Positions 11,550 to 24,400 of a stretch of DNA of 64,000 bases are shown in pieces; the first letter of the stretch is position 1; every line of letters starts with the position of its first letter. The translations under genes and the position numbers were made by a program. The notes beneath the pieces were generated by a model. The model was not told the DNA's origin and made no database searches. It was given only the letters and a program-made list of their open reading frames with translations. Origin of the DNA: Heliopora coerulea (lineage: Eukaryota; Cnidaria; Anthozoa; Scleralcyonacea; Helioporidae); contig JASJOG010000007.1 of NCBI GenBank assembly GCA_030142905.1, positions 5,001 through 69,000 on the forward strand, given 5' to 3'.

Positions 11550-12161
11550 TCACCGAAACGGGACTCTCGAGTTGTGGCCAACGTTTACGGAGGATGTGCT
11601 TGTAAAGGGAAAAAAAACAAAACAAGAAAAAAATAAAAACACCATCTTTCGCCGACTCAACGTTTGGAAGGCTACCCACCTTCCAAACCCCATCGCCTCC
11701 TTTCAACTGCCATGTCGAGACGTAGGTCCAAACGCGCCGTCACTGTAGGCTCTCGAAAGCTACAGCTCTCTTTTTCGCTCAACTTCCATTAGATCGTTTC
11801 TCGTTTACGCACCGACCGATGGCTATTCGTCAGATTCATCAAGCCTGAGTAACCATCACCGAAACGGGACTGTGGAGTTGTGGCCAACGTTTACGGAGGA
11901 TGTGCTTGTAGCGGGGGAAAAAAAAACAAAACAAAAAAAAAAAGAAAAAAAAAAAAAAACACCATCTTTCGTTGATTCTACGTTTGGAAGGCTACCCACC
12001 TTCTAAACTCATCGCCTGTTTTCAACTGCCATGTCGAGACGTAGGTCCCAACGCGCCGTCACCGTAGGCTCTCGAAAGCTACAGCTCTCTTTTTCGCTCA
12101 ACTTCCATTAGATCGTTTCTCGTTTACGCACCGACCGATGGCTATTCGTCAGATTCATCAA
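11550..12161. repeat. 306-bp internal direct repeat, M2
   Basis: Same arrangement as M1. The text GGCTACCCACCTTC has lost one C relative to M1 and the A-tract lengths differ. Confidence 0.85.
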
Positions 12162-13338
12162 GCTTGCATCTTACAGTAGATGACGAGACGGCTGATCGGA
12201 CGTTCGCTTTGCACCAGACAAAGCGAGCAGGCCTTATCCTGGTAAGTAACCGATCGTGCAATCGAATGGCGTGTAGGCGCATTCTTCACGGTCCCCACTT
12301 CGGCCAAGGGCAATATTTGTTAGCCTAACTAACCTAAAACCTAAGCCTTAACGACCACTTACATATCTTATGTCAAATATATGCCCATGACTTGGAGCGA
12401 CTCTTACAGAAGCTCGTCGCAACCTACAACGCTACATGCACTACCGTGCACCACCACATCAATATGCCAAAACACGTCCGCATTTTCGAATTCATCGCGC
12501 AAACAAGCAAGCAACAATCGATGACGAAATATAGCCGTCGGACCCCTTCCTCTGCAATCCTTACAGGGACTTTGACATGAACGATCGTATCGCCTCACGC
12601 AGTCTACCTTTGCGTACGAGAAACCGTGAACGGCGCGACATACAAGATTTCGCAGTCTCGACAAGTGGCGTCAACAGACCGCCACAGAAGCCCTGCCATA
12701 AGCTTTCAACGCTTTCGTTCCCTCATGTTACCTTCAGCTTCAGCAACATTTACGGCCAAAAAGCTGGCCATCTTTCAAAATCCGTTAAACTTGCCAACAA
12801 CGGGTTGACACCAACGATTTTGCACTGTCTTACAACTTGCCTCACCTTTTAGCCTCGAACAGCGACTGCTGCGTCGAGGTGGAGTCTCAATGCGCCGTTA
12901 CTGTAGCCTCTCGCAAGCTACAGCTCTCTTTTTCGCTGAACAACAATTCGATCGTTTCTCGTTTACGCACCCACGTATAGCTATTCGTCAGATCGATCGA
13001 GCTTGCATCTTACAGTTGATGGCGAGACGGCTGGTCGGACACTCGCTTTGCACCAGACAAAGCGAGCAGGCCTGTTCGTGGTAAGTAACTCGTCGTGCAA
13101 TCGAATTGCGTGTAGCGCATTCTTCACGGTCCCCACTTCGGCCAAGGGCAATATTTGTTAGCCTAACTAACCTAAAACCTAGCCTTAACGACGACTCACC
13201 TATCTTATGTCAAATATATGCCCATGACTTGGAGCGACTCTTACAGAAGCTCGTCGCAAGCTACAACGCTACATGCACTACCGTGCACCACCACATCAAT
13301 ATGCCAAAACATGTCCGCCTTTTCAAATTCATCGCGCT

Positions 13339-13371
<33 letters not shown>

Positions 13372-13493
13372 CAATCGATGACGAAATATAGCCGTCGGAA
13401 CCTTCCTCTGCAATCCTTACAGAGACTTTCACATCAACGATCGTATCGCCTGACATTCCCGGCACCGGACGGCTATCACAATGCCATTGCAAT

Positions 13494-13960
13494 GCTTCGT
13501 TTACCTGCATTGTTCTATCAACTAGAAGCTGCTCACCTTGGAGATCTGCTGCGGTTGTGGGTACGACCAGACAAGAAAATGACAGATTCCCTCGGATTTT
13601 CAAGGGCCGTCGAAAGCGCACCGGACCCCACAACAAGTGTGGGGCTTTATCGGAGGTGAAACCCTATCTCCGGCTAAACCGACTTAAGGGTGACAACCCG
13701 TTAAAAAGAAAAGACAACTCTCTTCCCGGGGCTCTCGACGACGTCTCCGAGCTCGGTTGCGTTACCGCTGCTGCCACTACGTGGCACTATTCCTGTTCTG
13801 GTTCGGGAATATTAACCCGATTTCCCTTTCGATAGGCGGCCCAAAATTCGGCACTTTCTAGCCGAAGTCCCCTATCTCTTAGGATCGACTAACCCATGTT
13901 CAACTGCTGTTCACATGGAACCTTTTCTCCACTTCATTTCACAGTCAAAACAGCAAGTCT
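13494..13960 (-). rRNA. 28S rRNA fragment, copy in M2
   Basis: Same limits as the M1 copy with no change I can see inside the fragment, although the adjacent flank differs (CCCGGCACC). Confidence 0.86.
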
Positions 13961-16448
13961 ACGGTATAAGAACACAAAAACAAATGGGGAGCCGGGCAAT
14001 GCACGAAACATCCACCCATTTAACGAACGCCACGCTTCGACCCCCACGATCGAGTACAGGTTCACAGAGCAACCACCACGTGAAAGATCGAACTAGAAAT
14101 CGATCTAAACAACACGATGGCCACCGAGGCGTCAAAAACCCAGGAGAGGCCTGTGCGCCCAAACGCATCGTCGCCTTGCAACTGCACTCATCGGGACAGG
14201 CTCGCACTTGATCAAGCTGCATTTTGAAGCAAACACGATCGCTTAGCACATCATAGCACTAGCAAACACACTCACTTCGACACTGCAAACTTCACCAACC
14301 GAGAAGCCATCAGCTGCTCACTCAGCGCTCAGCAACACAGTCTCCTACGATAACTAGCATAAATTTTTCCATTGTGATAATTGACAAGGAGATGGTTAAT
14401 TTTTGAAAAAACATCCTCCGACAAAATCACTCGCCAGCCATTACGGAGGATGTGATTATGCTTTACAACAACAACAAAAAATTCCAAATAAAATTAAAGA
14501 ACAAAGCCGTCTGCAAAGGATTTAGCACGACTGACTTCGCTCCCAACTTGAGGCGTCAAGAGACGGTAAAGGAGCCTCTCGCAACGTATGACCAACCGTG
14601 TGGCTAGCTCAACTAGCATCCCCACATTAAACAGAAACACTTCTGCCATTGTGTAAATTGACCAACACAAATAAGACGAACGCAAGTTTTTGGAGGATGC
14701 GCTTCCTCGTCACCACAATATCCCACCACTGTGTTGATTGACCAACACGGAGAGGGAAAAAAATTTATACATATATATTGATGCCAAATCAGACGAGCGC
14801 TAGTTTTAGGAGGATGCGGATTTCGGAGGATGTTTGTGCGGGTTTTCACATAAACTTTAAACGGAAATAGATCAACCAAATCCACCTAAATGCAGAGTTT
14901 TACGAGGATGGTGTAAGGCGTCTCTCGCAACGTATGACCAACCGCGTGGTTAGCTCGACTAACATCACCACGTTAAATGGAAAAATTCTTGCCATTGTGT
15001 TGATTGACCAAGACTTGGAAAAAAAAATTTTCGATTTGTACAATCTAAATCACACAAACGGAAGTTTACGGAGGATGCGGTTACTCCTCACCAATACATC
15101 TCGCCACTGTGTATATTGAGGAGGAAAGAAAAACATTTCAACCAAATCGATCCCCATCCAGAGTTTTACGAAGATGCGGTTGCTCCTCGCTACTCCACAT
15201 ATCAATCTCAAACAGAAGCACCACATTAAGAGGACAAACATTCAATTTCAAGCTTTCTTCGTAAATCACTCTACTAAGGAGTTCACTTATGTCGGTCAGG
15301 AGACGCAAGATGCAGCCATTTAGAGATCGCCAATTCTCTCTTCGATTCTCTAATCGCTAAGATATGAGATAAGAATCGCTAAGATAATAATAATAATCGC
15401 TAAGATAAGAACGATATGAGTTCGTCGACAGGCAATCATTTTACAAAACAATCAATAAAACAAAAGAATATTTTCGAGAATATCACACGCTTTTAACGTC
15501 TCTTTAACGAGATCGTCACCGCGCATGCCAAGCACCTTTCGCTACCGACACTGCTAAATTCCTACGTTTTCGTCAAGAAGAAATTCTCAATTTTGTTCAA
15601 TTAAAAGGATTTGGAGAAAACGAAATAGATGTTCTACGGTTAATTTTCCTCCACTGAAATCATCGCTCATCAAAACTTTTACCAATGTTGCATGTCCCAC
15701 ATGCGCTAAGTCCATCACCATCAAATTGCATAAATACAATAAAAAAAATAGACGTACTCGGACCAGGTGAAAGTATAAGGTGGCATCAATCAATGGGTTT
15801 GGGCTCGATGCATTTCCTCCCATGCAGCCTGTTCCAATCGCACACCTCCTGTAATGAGAGTCTGGCTGTGATGGCCGGAGGGCATACTTAGAGAGCAAAT
15901 AAACGGGTACGGCCGGAGAGCATACCCCGCGTAAAGAGATACGGTTGGAAAGAAATGAGTATGTCTGTGTGCATTTTTTCTCATAGTTTTTCACATCGCT
16001 ATTTTAAAACACGCCAGTCATTCGTAGACTCACGCAGTGAAATAACTAGCATGTGGTAACATGCTTGGATCGCGCATATATTCTCACAACAACAACAACA
16101 AATCGTTCCTTACCTTTAACTCTCAAAAGCGACCAGACTTCATCCACCAGACGTACACTCAGTGCGCCGTCACAGTTTTGTCACAGGTTGCATTCGATCG
16201 TGCAACGTAAAGGGACCGAGATATGGTCGTTCTTCAACTCCATCAAGCTTGCACCTGAAAGAAAACGTCGACACAGACGTTTGAACACTATACTTGGACT
16301 GCACAAAGACAGCAAGAGTTTTGGCTGAAAACGATCGCGACGCGCAACTGCGCGTAGCTCATATACAGGGCCAGTAGCAATATATACAGGCTATTGCAAG
16401 GTAAACTAGAAAAGGAAGGCGCGAGGGTCCAGTGTAGGATAGCTTCGA

Positions 16449-16616
16449 TAGAACAGCGGCGTTCTTGAAGTATACACTATCTAAAAGATAGAAAAAAACC
16501 TTCTCGACGTTTCAAGCGAAGGCCCTCCGTCAGGAGATCACTAATTGCTTGAAATGTCGAGAAACTTTTTTTTCTATCTCTTAGACAGTGTCTACCTCAA
16601 GAACGCCGCTGTTTTA
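16449..16616. repeat. Foldback in M3
   Basis: Left outer arm reads GATAGAACAGCGG instead of GATAAAACAGCGG, a private change that breaks one arm pair. Confidence 0.7.
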
Positions 16617-16924
16617 ATCTAGAAAAGTCTCCTTTACTCAACTTAGCTAAGCGATCCTCACCGCAAAACTTCACTTTAGGCCTACGTTTTCGGAGGATGT
16701 GCTTGAGCCTTTTAAAAAAATACAAAAAGTACGCAAAAACTAATGACATCCGAAACGGATCGTTATCACACTCGACGGAAACGCTTCAGTTAAAAAATAC
16801 TTTTGATTCAAGTCAATGTGGTGTCAACGGACAGCCAAACGAAGTTGCCACTAGTTTATGAGTGTATTGGTTGGCTCATGTTTCCACTTACGCCAAGCTT
16901 TGAAGCCACACGCTTAAGTGACCG

Positions 16925-17536
16925 TCACCGAAACGGGACTCTCGAGTTGTGGCCAACGTTTACGGAGGATGTGCTTGTAAAGGGAAAAAAAACAAAACAA
17001 GAAAAAAATAAAAACACCATCTTTCGCCGACTCAACGTTTGGAAGGCTACCCACCTTCCAAACCCCATCGCCTCCTTTCAACTGCCATGTCGAGACGTAG
17101 GTCCAAACGCGCCGTCACTGTAGGCTCTCGAAAGCTACAGCTCTCTTTTTCGCTCAACTTCCATTAGATCGTTTCTCGTTTACGCACCGACCGATGGCTA
17201 TTCGTCAGATTCATCAAGCCTGAGTAACCATCACCGAAACGGGACTGTGGAGTTGTGGCCAACGTTTACGGAGGATGTGCTTGTAGCGGGGGAAAAAAAA
17301 AACAAAACAAAAAAAAAAAAGAAAAAAAAAAAAACACCATCTTTCGTTGATTCTACGTTTGGAAGGCTACCCACCTTCTAAACTCATCGCCTGTTTTCAA
17401 CTGCCATGTCGAGACGTAGGTCCCAACGCGCCGTCACCGTAGGCTCTCGAAAGCTACAGCTCTCTTTTTCGCTCAACTTCCATTAGATCGTTTCTCGTTT
17501 ACGCACCGACCGATGGCTATTCGTCAGATTCATCAA
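16925..17536. repeat. 306-bp internal direct repeat, M3
   Basis: Last monomer to keep both copies. In M4-M6 the left flank is that of copy 1 and the interior (TAGCGGGGGAAAA) that of copy 2, as expected of a deletion between the two copies. Confidence 0.85.
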
Positions 17537-18714
17537 GCTTGCATCTTACAGTAGATGACGAGACGGCTGATCGGACGTTCGCTTTGCACCAGACAAAGCG
17601 AGCAGGCCTTATCCTGGTAAGTAACCGATCGTGCAATCGAATGGCGTGTAGGCGCATTCTTCACGGTCCCCACTTCGGCCAAGGGCAATATTTGTTAGCC
17701 TAACTAACCTAAAACCTAAGCCTTAACGACCACTTACATATCTTATGTCAAATATATGCCCATGACTTGGAGCGACTCTTACAGAAGCTCGTCGCAACCT
17801 ACAACGCTACATGCACTACCGTGCACCACCACATCAATATGCCAAAACACGTCCGCATTTTCGAATTCATCGCGCAAACAAGCAAGCAACAATCGATGAC
17901 GAAATATAGCCGTCGGACCCCTTCCTCTGCAATCCTTACAGGGACTTTGACATGAACGATCGTATCGCCTCACGCAGTCTACCTTTGCGTACGAGAAACC
18001 GTGAACGGCGCGACATACAAGATTTCACAGTCTCGACAAGTGGCGTCAACAGACCGCCACAGAAGCCCTGCCATAAGCTTTCAACGCTTTCGTTCGCTCA
18101 TTTTACCTTCAGCTTCAGCAACATTTACGGCCAAAAAGCTGGCCATCTTTCAAAATCCGTTAAACTTGCCAACAACGGGTTGACACCAACGATTTTGCAC
18201 TGTCTTACAACTTGCCTCACCTTTTAGCCTCGAACAGCGACTGCTGCGTCGAGGTGGAGTCTCAATGCGCCGTTACTGTAGCCTCTCGCAAGCTACAGCT
18301 CTCTTTTTCGCTGAACAACAATTCGATCGTTTCTCGTTTACGCACCCACGTATAGCTATTCGTCGGATCGATCGAGCTTGCATCTTACAGTTGATGGCGA
18401 GACGGCTGGTCGGACACTCGCTTTGCACCAGACAAAGCGAGCAGGCCTGTTCGTGGTAAGTAACTCGTCGTGCAATCGAATTGCGTGTAGCGCATTCTTC
18501 ACGGTCCCCACTTCGGCCAAGGGCAATATTTGTTAGCCTAACTAACCTAAAACCTAAGCCTTAACGACGACTCACCTATCTTATGTCAAATATATGCCCA
18601 TGACTTGGAGCGACTCTTACAGAAGCTCGTCGCAAGCTACAACGCTACATGCACTACCGTGCACCACCACATCAATATGCCAAAACATGTCCGCCTTTTC
18701 AAATTCATCGCGCT

Positions 18715-18747
<33 letters not shown>

Positions 18748-18869
18748 CAATCGATGACGAAATATAGCCGTCGGAACCTTCCTCTGCAATCCTTACAGAG
18801 ACTTTCACATCAACGATCGTATCGCCTGACATTCACAGCACCGGACGGCTATCACAATGCCATTGCAAT

Positions 18870-19336
18870 GCTTCGTTTACCTGCATTGTTCTATCAACTA
18901 GAAGCTGCTCACCTTGGAGATCTGCTGCGGTTGTGGGTACGACCAGACAAGAAAATGACAGATTCCCTCGGATTTTCAAGGGCCGTCGAAAGCGCACCGG
19001 ACCCCACAACAAGTGTGGGGCTTTATCGGAGGTGAAACCCTATCTCCGGCTAAACCGACTTAAGGGTGACAACCCGTTAAAAAGAAAAGACAACTCTCTT
19101 CCCGGGGCTCTCGACGACGTCTCCGAGCTCGGTTGCGTTACCGCTGCTGCCACTACGTGGCACTATTCCTGTTCTGGTTCGGGAATATTAACCCGATTTC
19201 CCTTTCGATAGGCGGCCCAAAATTCGGCACTTTCTAGCCGAAGTCCCCTATCTCTTAGGATCGACTAACCCATGTTCAACTGCTGTTCACATGGAACCTT
19301 TTCTCCACTTCATTTCACAGTCAAAACAGCAAGTCT
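18870..19336 (-). rRNA. 28S rRNA fragment, copy in M3
   Basis: Same limits and same lesions as the other copies, so the fragment was captured once before the array amplified. Confidence 0.86.
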
Positions 19337-21824
19337 ACGGTATAAGAACACAAAAACAAATGGGGAGCCGGGCAATGCACGAAACATCCACCCATTTAAC
19401 GAACGCCACGCTTCGACCCCCACGATCGAGTACAGGTTCACAGAGCAACCACCACGTGAAAGATCGAACTAGAAATCGATCTAAACAACACGATGGCCAC
19501 CGAGGCGTCAAAAACCCAGGAGAGGCCTGTGCGCCCAAACGCATCGTCGCCTTGCAACTGCACTCATCGGGACAGGCTCGCACTTGATCAAGCTGCATTT
19601 TGAAGCAAACACGATCGCTTAGCACATCATAGCACTAGCAAACACACTCACTTCGACACTGCAAACTTCACCAACCGAGAAGCCATCAGCTGCTCACTCA
19701 GCGCTCAGCAACACAGTCTCCTACGATAACTAGCATAAATTTTTCCATTGTGATAATTGACAAGGAGATGGTTAATTTTTGAAAAAACATCCTCCGACAA
19801 AATCACTCGCCAGCCATTACGGAGGATGTGATTATGCTTTACAACAACAACAAAAAATTCCAAATAAAATTCAAGAACAAAGCCGTCTGCAAAGGATTTA
19901 GCACGACTGACTTCGCTCCCAACTTGAGGCGTCAAGAGACGGTAAAGGAGCCTCTCGCAACGTATGACCAACCGTGTGGCTAGCTCAACTAGCATCCCCA
20001 CATTAAACAGAAACACTTCTGCCATTGTGTAAATTGACCAACACAAATAAGACGAACGCAAGTTTTCGGAGGATGCGCTTCCTCGTCACCACAATATCCC
20101 ACCACTGTGTTGATTGACCAACACGGCGGGGGAAAAAAATTTATACATATATATTGATGCCAAATCAGACGAGCGCTAGTTTTAGGAGGATGCGGATTTC
20201 GGAGGATGTTTGTGCGGGTTTTCACATAAACTTTAAACGGAAATAGATCAACCAAATCCACCTAAATGCAGAGTTTTACGAGGATGGTGTAAGGCGTCTC
20301 TCGCAACGTATGACCAACCGCGTGGTTAGCTCGACTAACATCACCACGTTAAATGGAAAAATTCTTGCCATTGTGTTGATTGACCAAGACTTGGAAAAAA
20401 AAAATTTCGATTTGTACAATCTAAATCACACAAACGGAAGTTTACGGAGGATGCGGTTACTCCTCACCAATACATCTCGCCACTGTGTATATTGAGGAGG
20501 AAAGAAAAACATTTCAACCAAATCGATCCCCATCCAGAGTTTTACGAAGATGCGGTTGCTCCTCGCTACTCCACATATCAATCTCAAACAGAAGCACCAC
20601 ATTAAGAGGACAAACATTCAATTTCAAGCTTTCTTCGTAAATCACTCTACTAAGGAGTTCACTTATGTCGGTCAGGAGACGCAAGATGCAGCCATTTAGA
20701 GATCGCCAATTCTCTCTTCGATTCTCTAATCGCTAAGATATGAGATAAGAATCGCTAAGATAATAATAATAATCGCTAAGATAAGAACGATATGAGTTCG
20801 TCGACAGGCAATCATTTTACAAAACAATCAATAAAACAAAAGAATATTTTCGAGAATATCACACGCTTTTAACGTCTCTTTAACGAGATCGTCACCGCGC
20901 ATGCCAAGCACCTTTCGCTACCGACACTGCTAAATTCCTACGTTTTCGTCAAGAAGAAATTCTCAATTTTGTTCAATTAAAAGGATTGGGAGAAAACGAA
21001 ATAGATGTTCTACGGTTAATTTTCCTCCACTGAAATCATCGCTCATCAAAACTTTTACCAATGTTGCATGTCCCACATGCGCTAAGTCCATCACCATCAA
21101 ATTGCATAAATACAATAAAAAAAATAGACGTACTCGGACCAGGTGAAAGTATAAGGTGGCATCAATCAATGGGTTTGGGCTCGATGCATTTCCTCCCATG
21201 CAGCCTGTTCCAATCGCACACCTCCTGTAATGAGAGTCTGGCTGTGATGGCCGGAGGGCATACTTAGAGAGCAAATAAACGGGTACGGCCGGAGAGCATA
21301 CCCCGCGTAAAGAGATACGGTTGGAAAGAAATGAGTATGTCTGTGTGCATTTTTTCTCATAGTTTTTCACATCGCTATTTTAAAACACGCCAGTCATTCG
21401 TAGACTCACGCAGTGAAATAACTAGCATGTGGTAACATGCTTGGATCGCGCATATATTCTCACAACAACAACAACAAATCGTTCCTTACCTTTAACTCTC
21501 AAAAGCGACCGGACTTCATCCACCAGACGTACACTCAGTGCGCCGTCACAGTTTTCTCACAGGTTGCATTCGATCGTGCAACGTAAAGGGACCGAGATAT
21601 GGTCGTTCTTCAACTCCATCAAGCTTGCACCTGAAAGAAAACGTCGAAACAGACGTTTGAACACTATACTTGGACTGCACAAAGACAGCAAGAGTTTTGG
21701 CTGAAAACGATCGCGACGCGCAACTGCGCGTAGCTCATATACAGGGGCAGTAGCAATATATACAGGCTATTGCAAGGTAAACTAGAAAAGTAAGGCGCGA
21801 GGGTCCAGTGTAGGATAGCTTCGA

Positions 21825-21992
21825 TAAAACAGCGGCGTTCTTGAAGTATACACTATCTAAAAGATAGAAAAAAACCTTCTCGACGTTTCAAGCGAAGGCC
21901 CTCCGTCAGGAGATCACTAATTGCTTGAAATGTCGAGAAACTTTTTTTTCTATCTCTTAGACAGTGTCTACCTCAAAAACGCCGCTGTTTTA
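21825..21992. repeat. Foldback in M4
   Basis: Right arm reads CCTCAAAAACGCC instead of CCTCAAGAACGCC, a variant shared with M5 and M6. Confidence 0.7.
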
Positions 21993-23933
21993 ATCTAGAA
22001 AAGTCTCCTTTACTCAACTTAGCTAAGCGATCCTCACCGCAAAACTTCACTTTAGGCCTACGTTTTCGGAGGATGTGCTTGAGCCTTTTAAAAAAATACA
22101 AAAAGTACGCAAAAACTAATGACATCCGAAACGGATCGTTATCACACTCGACGGAAACGCTTCAGTTAAAAAATACTTTTGATTCAAGTCAATGTGGTGT
22201 CAACGGACAGCCAAACGAAGTTGCCACTAGTTTATGAGTGTATTGGTTGGCTCATGTTTCCACTTACGCCAAGCTTTGAAGCCACACGCTTAAGTGACCG
22301 TCAACGAAACGGGACTGTGCAGTTGTGGCCAACGTTTACGGAGGATGTGCTTGTAGCGGGGGAAAAAAAAACAAAACAAAAAAAAAAAAAGAAAAAAAAA
22401 AAACACCATCTTTCGTTGATTCTACGTTTGGAAGGCTACCCACCTTCTAAACTCATCGCCTGTTTTCAACTGCCATGTCGAGACGTAGGTCAAAACGCGC
22501 CGTCACCGTAGGCTCTCGAAAGCTACAGCTCTCTTTTTCGCTCAACTTCCATTAGATCGTTTCTCGTTTACGCACCGACCGATGGCTATTCGTCAGATTC
22601 ATCAAGCTTGCATCTTACAGTAGATGACGAGACGGCTGATCGGACGTTCGCTTCGCACCACACAAAGCGAGCAGGCCTTATCCTGGTAAGTAACCGATCG
22701 TGCAATCGAATGGCGTGTAGGCGCATTCTTCACGGTCCCCACTTCGGCCAAGGGCAATATTTGTTAGCCTAACTAACCTAAAACCTAAGCCTTAACGACC
22801 ACTTACATATCTTATGTCAAATATATGCCCATGACTTGGAGCGACTCTTACAGAAGCTCGTCGCAACCTACAACGCTACATGCACTACCGTGCACCACCA
22901 CATCAATATGCCAAAACACGTCCGCATTTTCGAATTCATCGCGCAAACAAGCAAGCAACAATCGATGACGAAATATAGCCGTCGGACCCCTTCCTCTGCA
23001 ATCCTTACAGGGACTTTGACATGAACGATCGTATCGCCTCACGCAGTCTACCTTTGCGTACGAGAAACCGTGAACGGCGCGACATACAAGATTTCGCAGT
23101 CTCGACAAGTGGCGTCAACAGACCGCCACAGAAGCCCTGCCATAAGCTTTCAACGCTTTCGTTCCCTCATGTTACCTTCAGCTTCAGCAACATTTACGGC
23201 CAAAAAGCTGGCCATCTTTCAAAATCCGTTAAACTTGCCAACAACGGGTTGACACCAACGATTTTGCACTGTCTTACAACTTGCCTCACCTTTTAGCCTC
23301 GAACAGCGACTGCTGCGTCGAGGTGGAGTCTCAATGCGCCGTTACTGTAGCCTCTCGCAAGCTACAGCTCTCTTTTTCGCTGAACAACAATTCGATCGTT
23401 TCTCGTTTACGCACCCACGTATAGCTATTCGTCAGATCGATCGAGCTTGCATCTTACAGTTGATGGCGAGACGGCTGGTCGGACACTCGCTTTGCACCAG
23501 ACAAAGCGAGCAGGCCTGTTCGTGGTAAGTAACTCGTCGTGCAATCGAATTGCGTGTAGCGCATTCTTCACGGTCCCCACTTCGGCCAAGGGCAATATTT
23601 GTTAGCCTAACTAACCTAAAACCTAGCCTTAACGACGACTCACCTATCTTATGTCAAATATATGCCCATGACTTGGAGCGACTCTTACAGAAGCTCGTCG
23701 CAAGCTACAACGCTACATGCACTACCGTGCACCACCACATCAATATGCCAAAACATGTCCGCCTTTTCAAATTCATCGCGCTAGCAAGCAAGCAAGCAAG
23801 CAAGCAAGCAACAATCGATGACGAAATATAGCCGTCGGAACCTTCCTCTGCAATCCTTACAGAGACTTTCACATCAACGATCGTATCGCCTGACATTCAC
23901 AGCACCGGACGGCTATCACAATGCCATTGCAAT

Positions 23934-24400
23934 GCTTCGTTTACCTGCATTGTTCTATCAACTAGAAGCTGCTCACCTTGGAGATCTGCTGCGGTTGTGG
24001 GTACGACCAGACAAGAAAATGACAGATTCCCTCGGATTTTCAAGGGCCGTCGAAAGCGCACCGGACCCCACAACAAGTGTGGGGCTTTATCGGAGGTGAA
24101 ACCCTATCTCCGGCTAAACCGACTTAAGGGTGACAACCCGTTAAAAAGAAAAGACAACTCTCTTCCCGGGGCTCTCGACGACGTCTCCGAGCTCGGTTGC
24201 GTTACCGCTGCTGCCACTACGTGGCACTATTCCTGTTCTGGTTCGGGAATATTAACCCGATTTCCCTTTCGATAGGCGGCCCAAAATTCGGCACTTTCTA
24301 GCCGAAGTCCCCTATCTCTTAGGATCGACTAACCCATGTTCAACTGCTGTTCACATGGAACCTTTTCTCCACTTCATTTCACAGTCAAAACAGCAAGTCT
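23934..24400 (-). rRNA. 28S rRNA fragment, copy in M4
   Basis: Unchanged by eye in the recombinant monomer, lying in its M5/M6-like half. Confidence 0.86.

Larger units (their letters stand above)
8789..14163. repeat. Satellite monomer M2 (5375 bp, long form)
   Basis: It shares with M1 the CTCTTCACTACTCC variant (9808). Its AAGC tract has eight units. It uniquely has TTCCCGGCACC near 13456, just upstream of the 28S fragment, where other copies have TTCACAGCACC. Confidence 0.93.
14164..19539. repeat. Satellite monomer M3 (5376 bp, long form)
   Basis: Private changes include GTTTTTGGAGGATG near 14686, CAGTTTTGTCACAGG near 16173 and GATAGAACAGCGG near 16447. Its left half shares AAACGGAAATAG (near 14860) and GCTCCTCGCTACTCC (near 15182) with M4 only. 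Confidence 0.93.

Noticed and set aside
22179..22511. Lysine-run protein in the short monomers
   Set aside because: The K-run is translation of a poly-A tract whose length differs between monomers, so the frame is not conserved.
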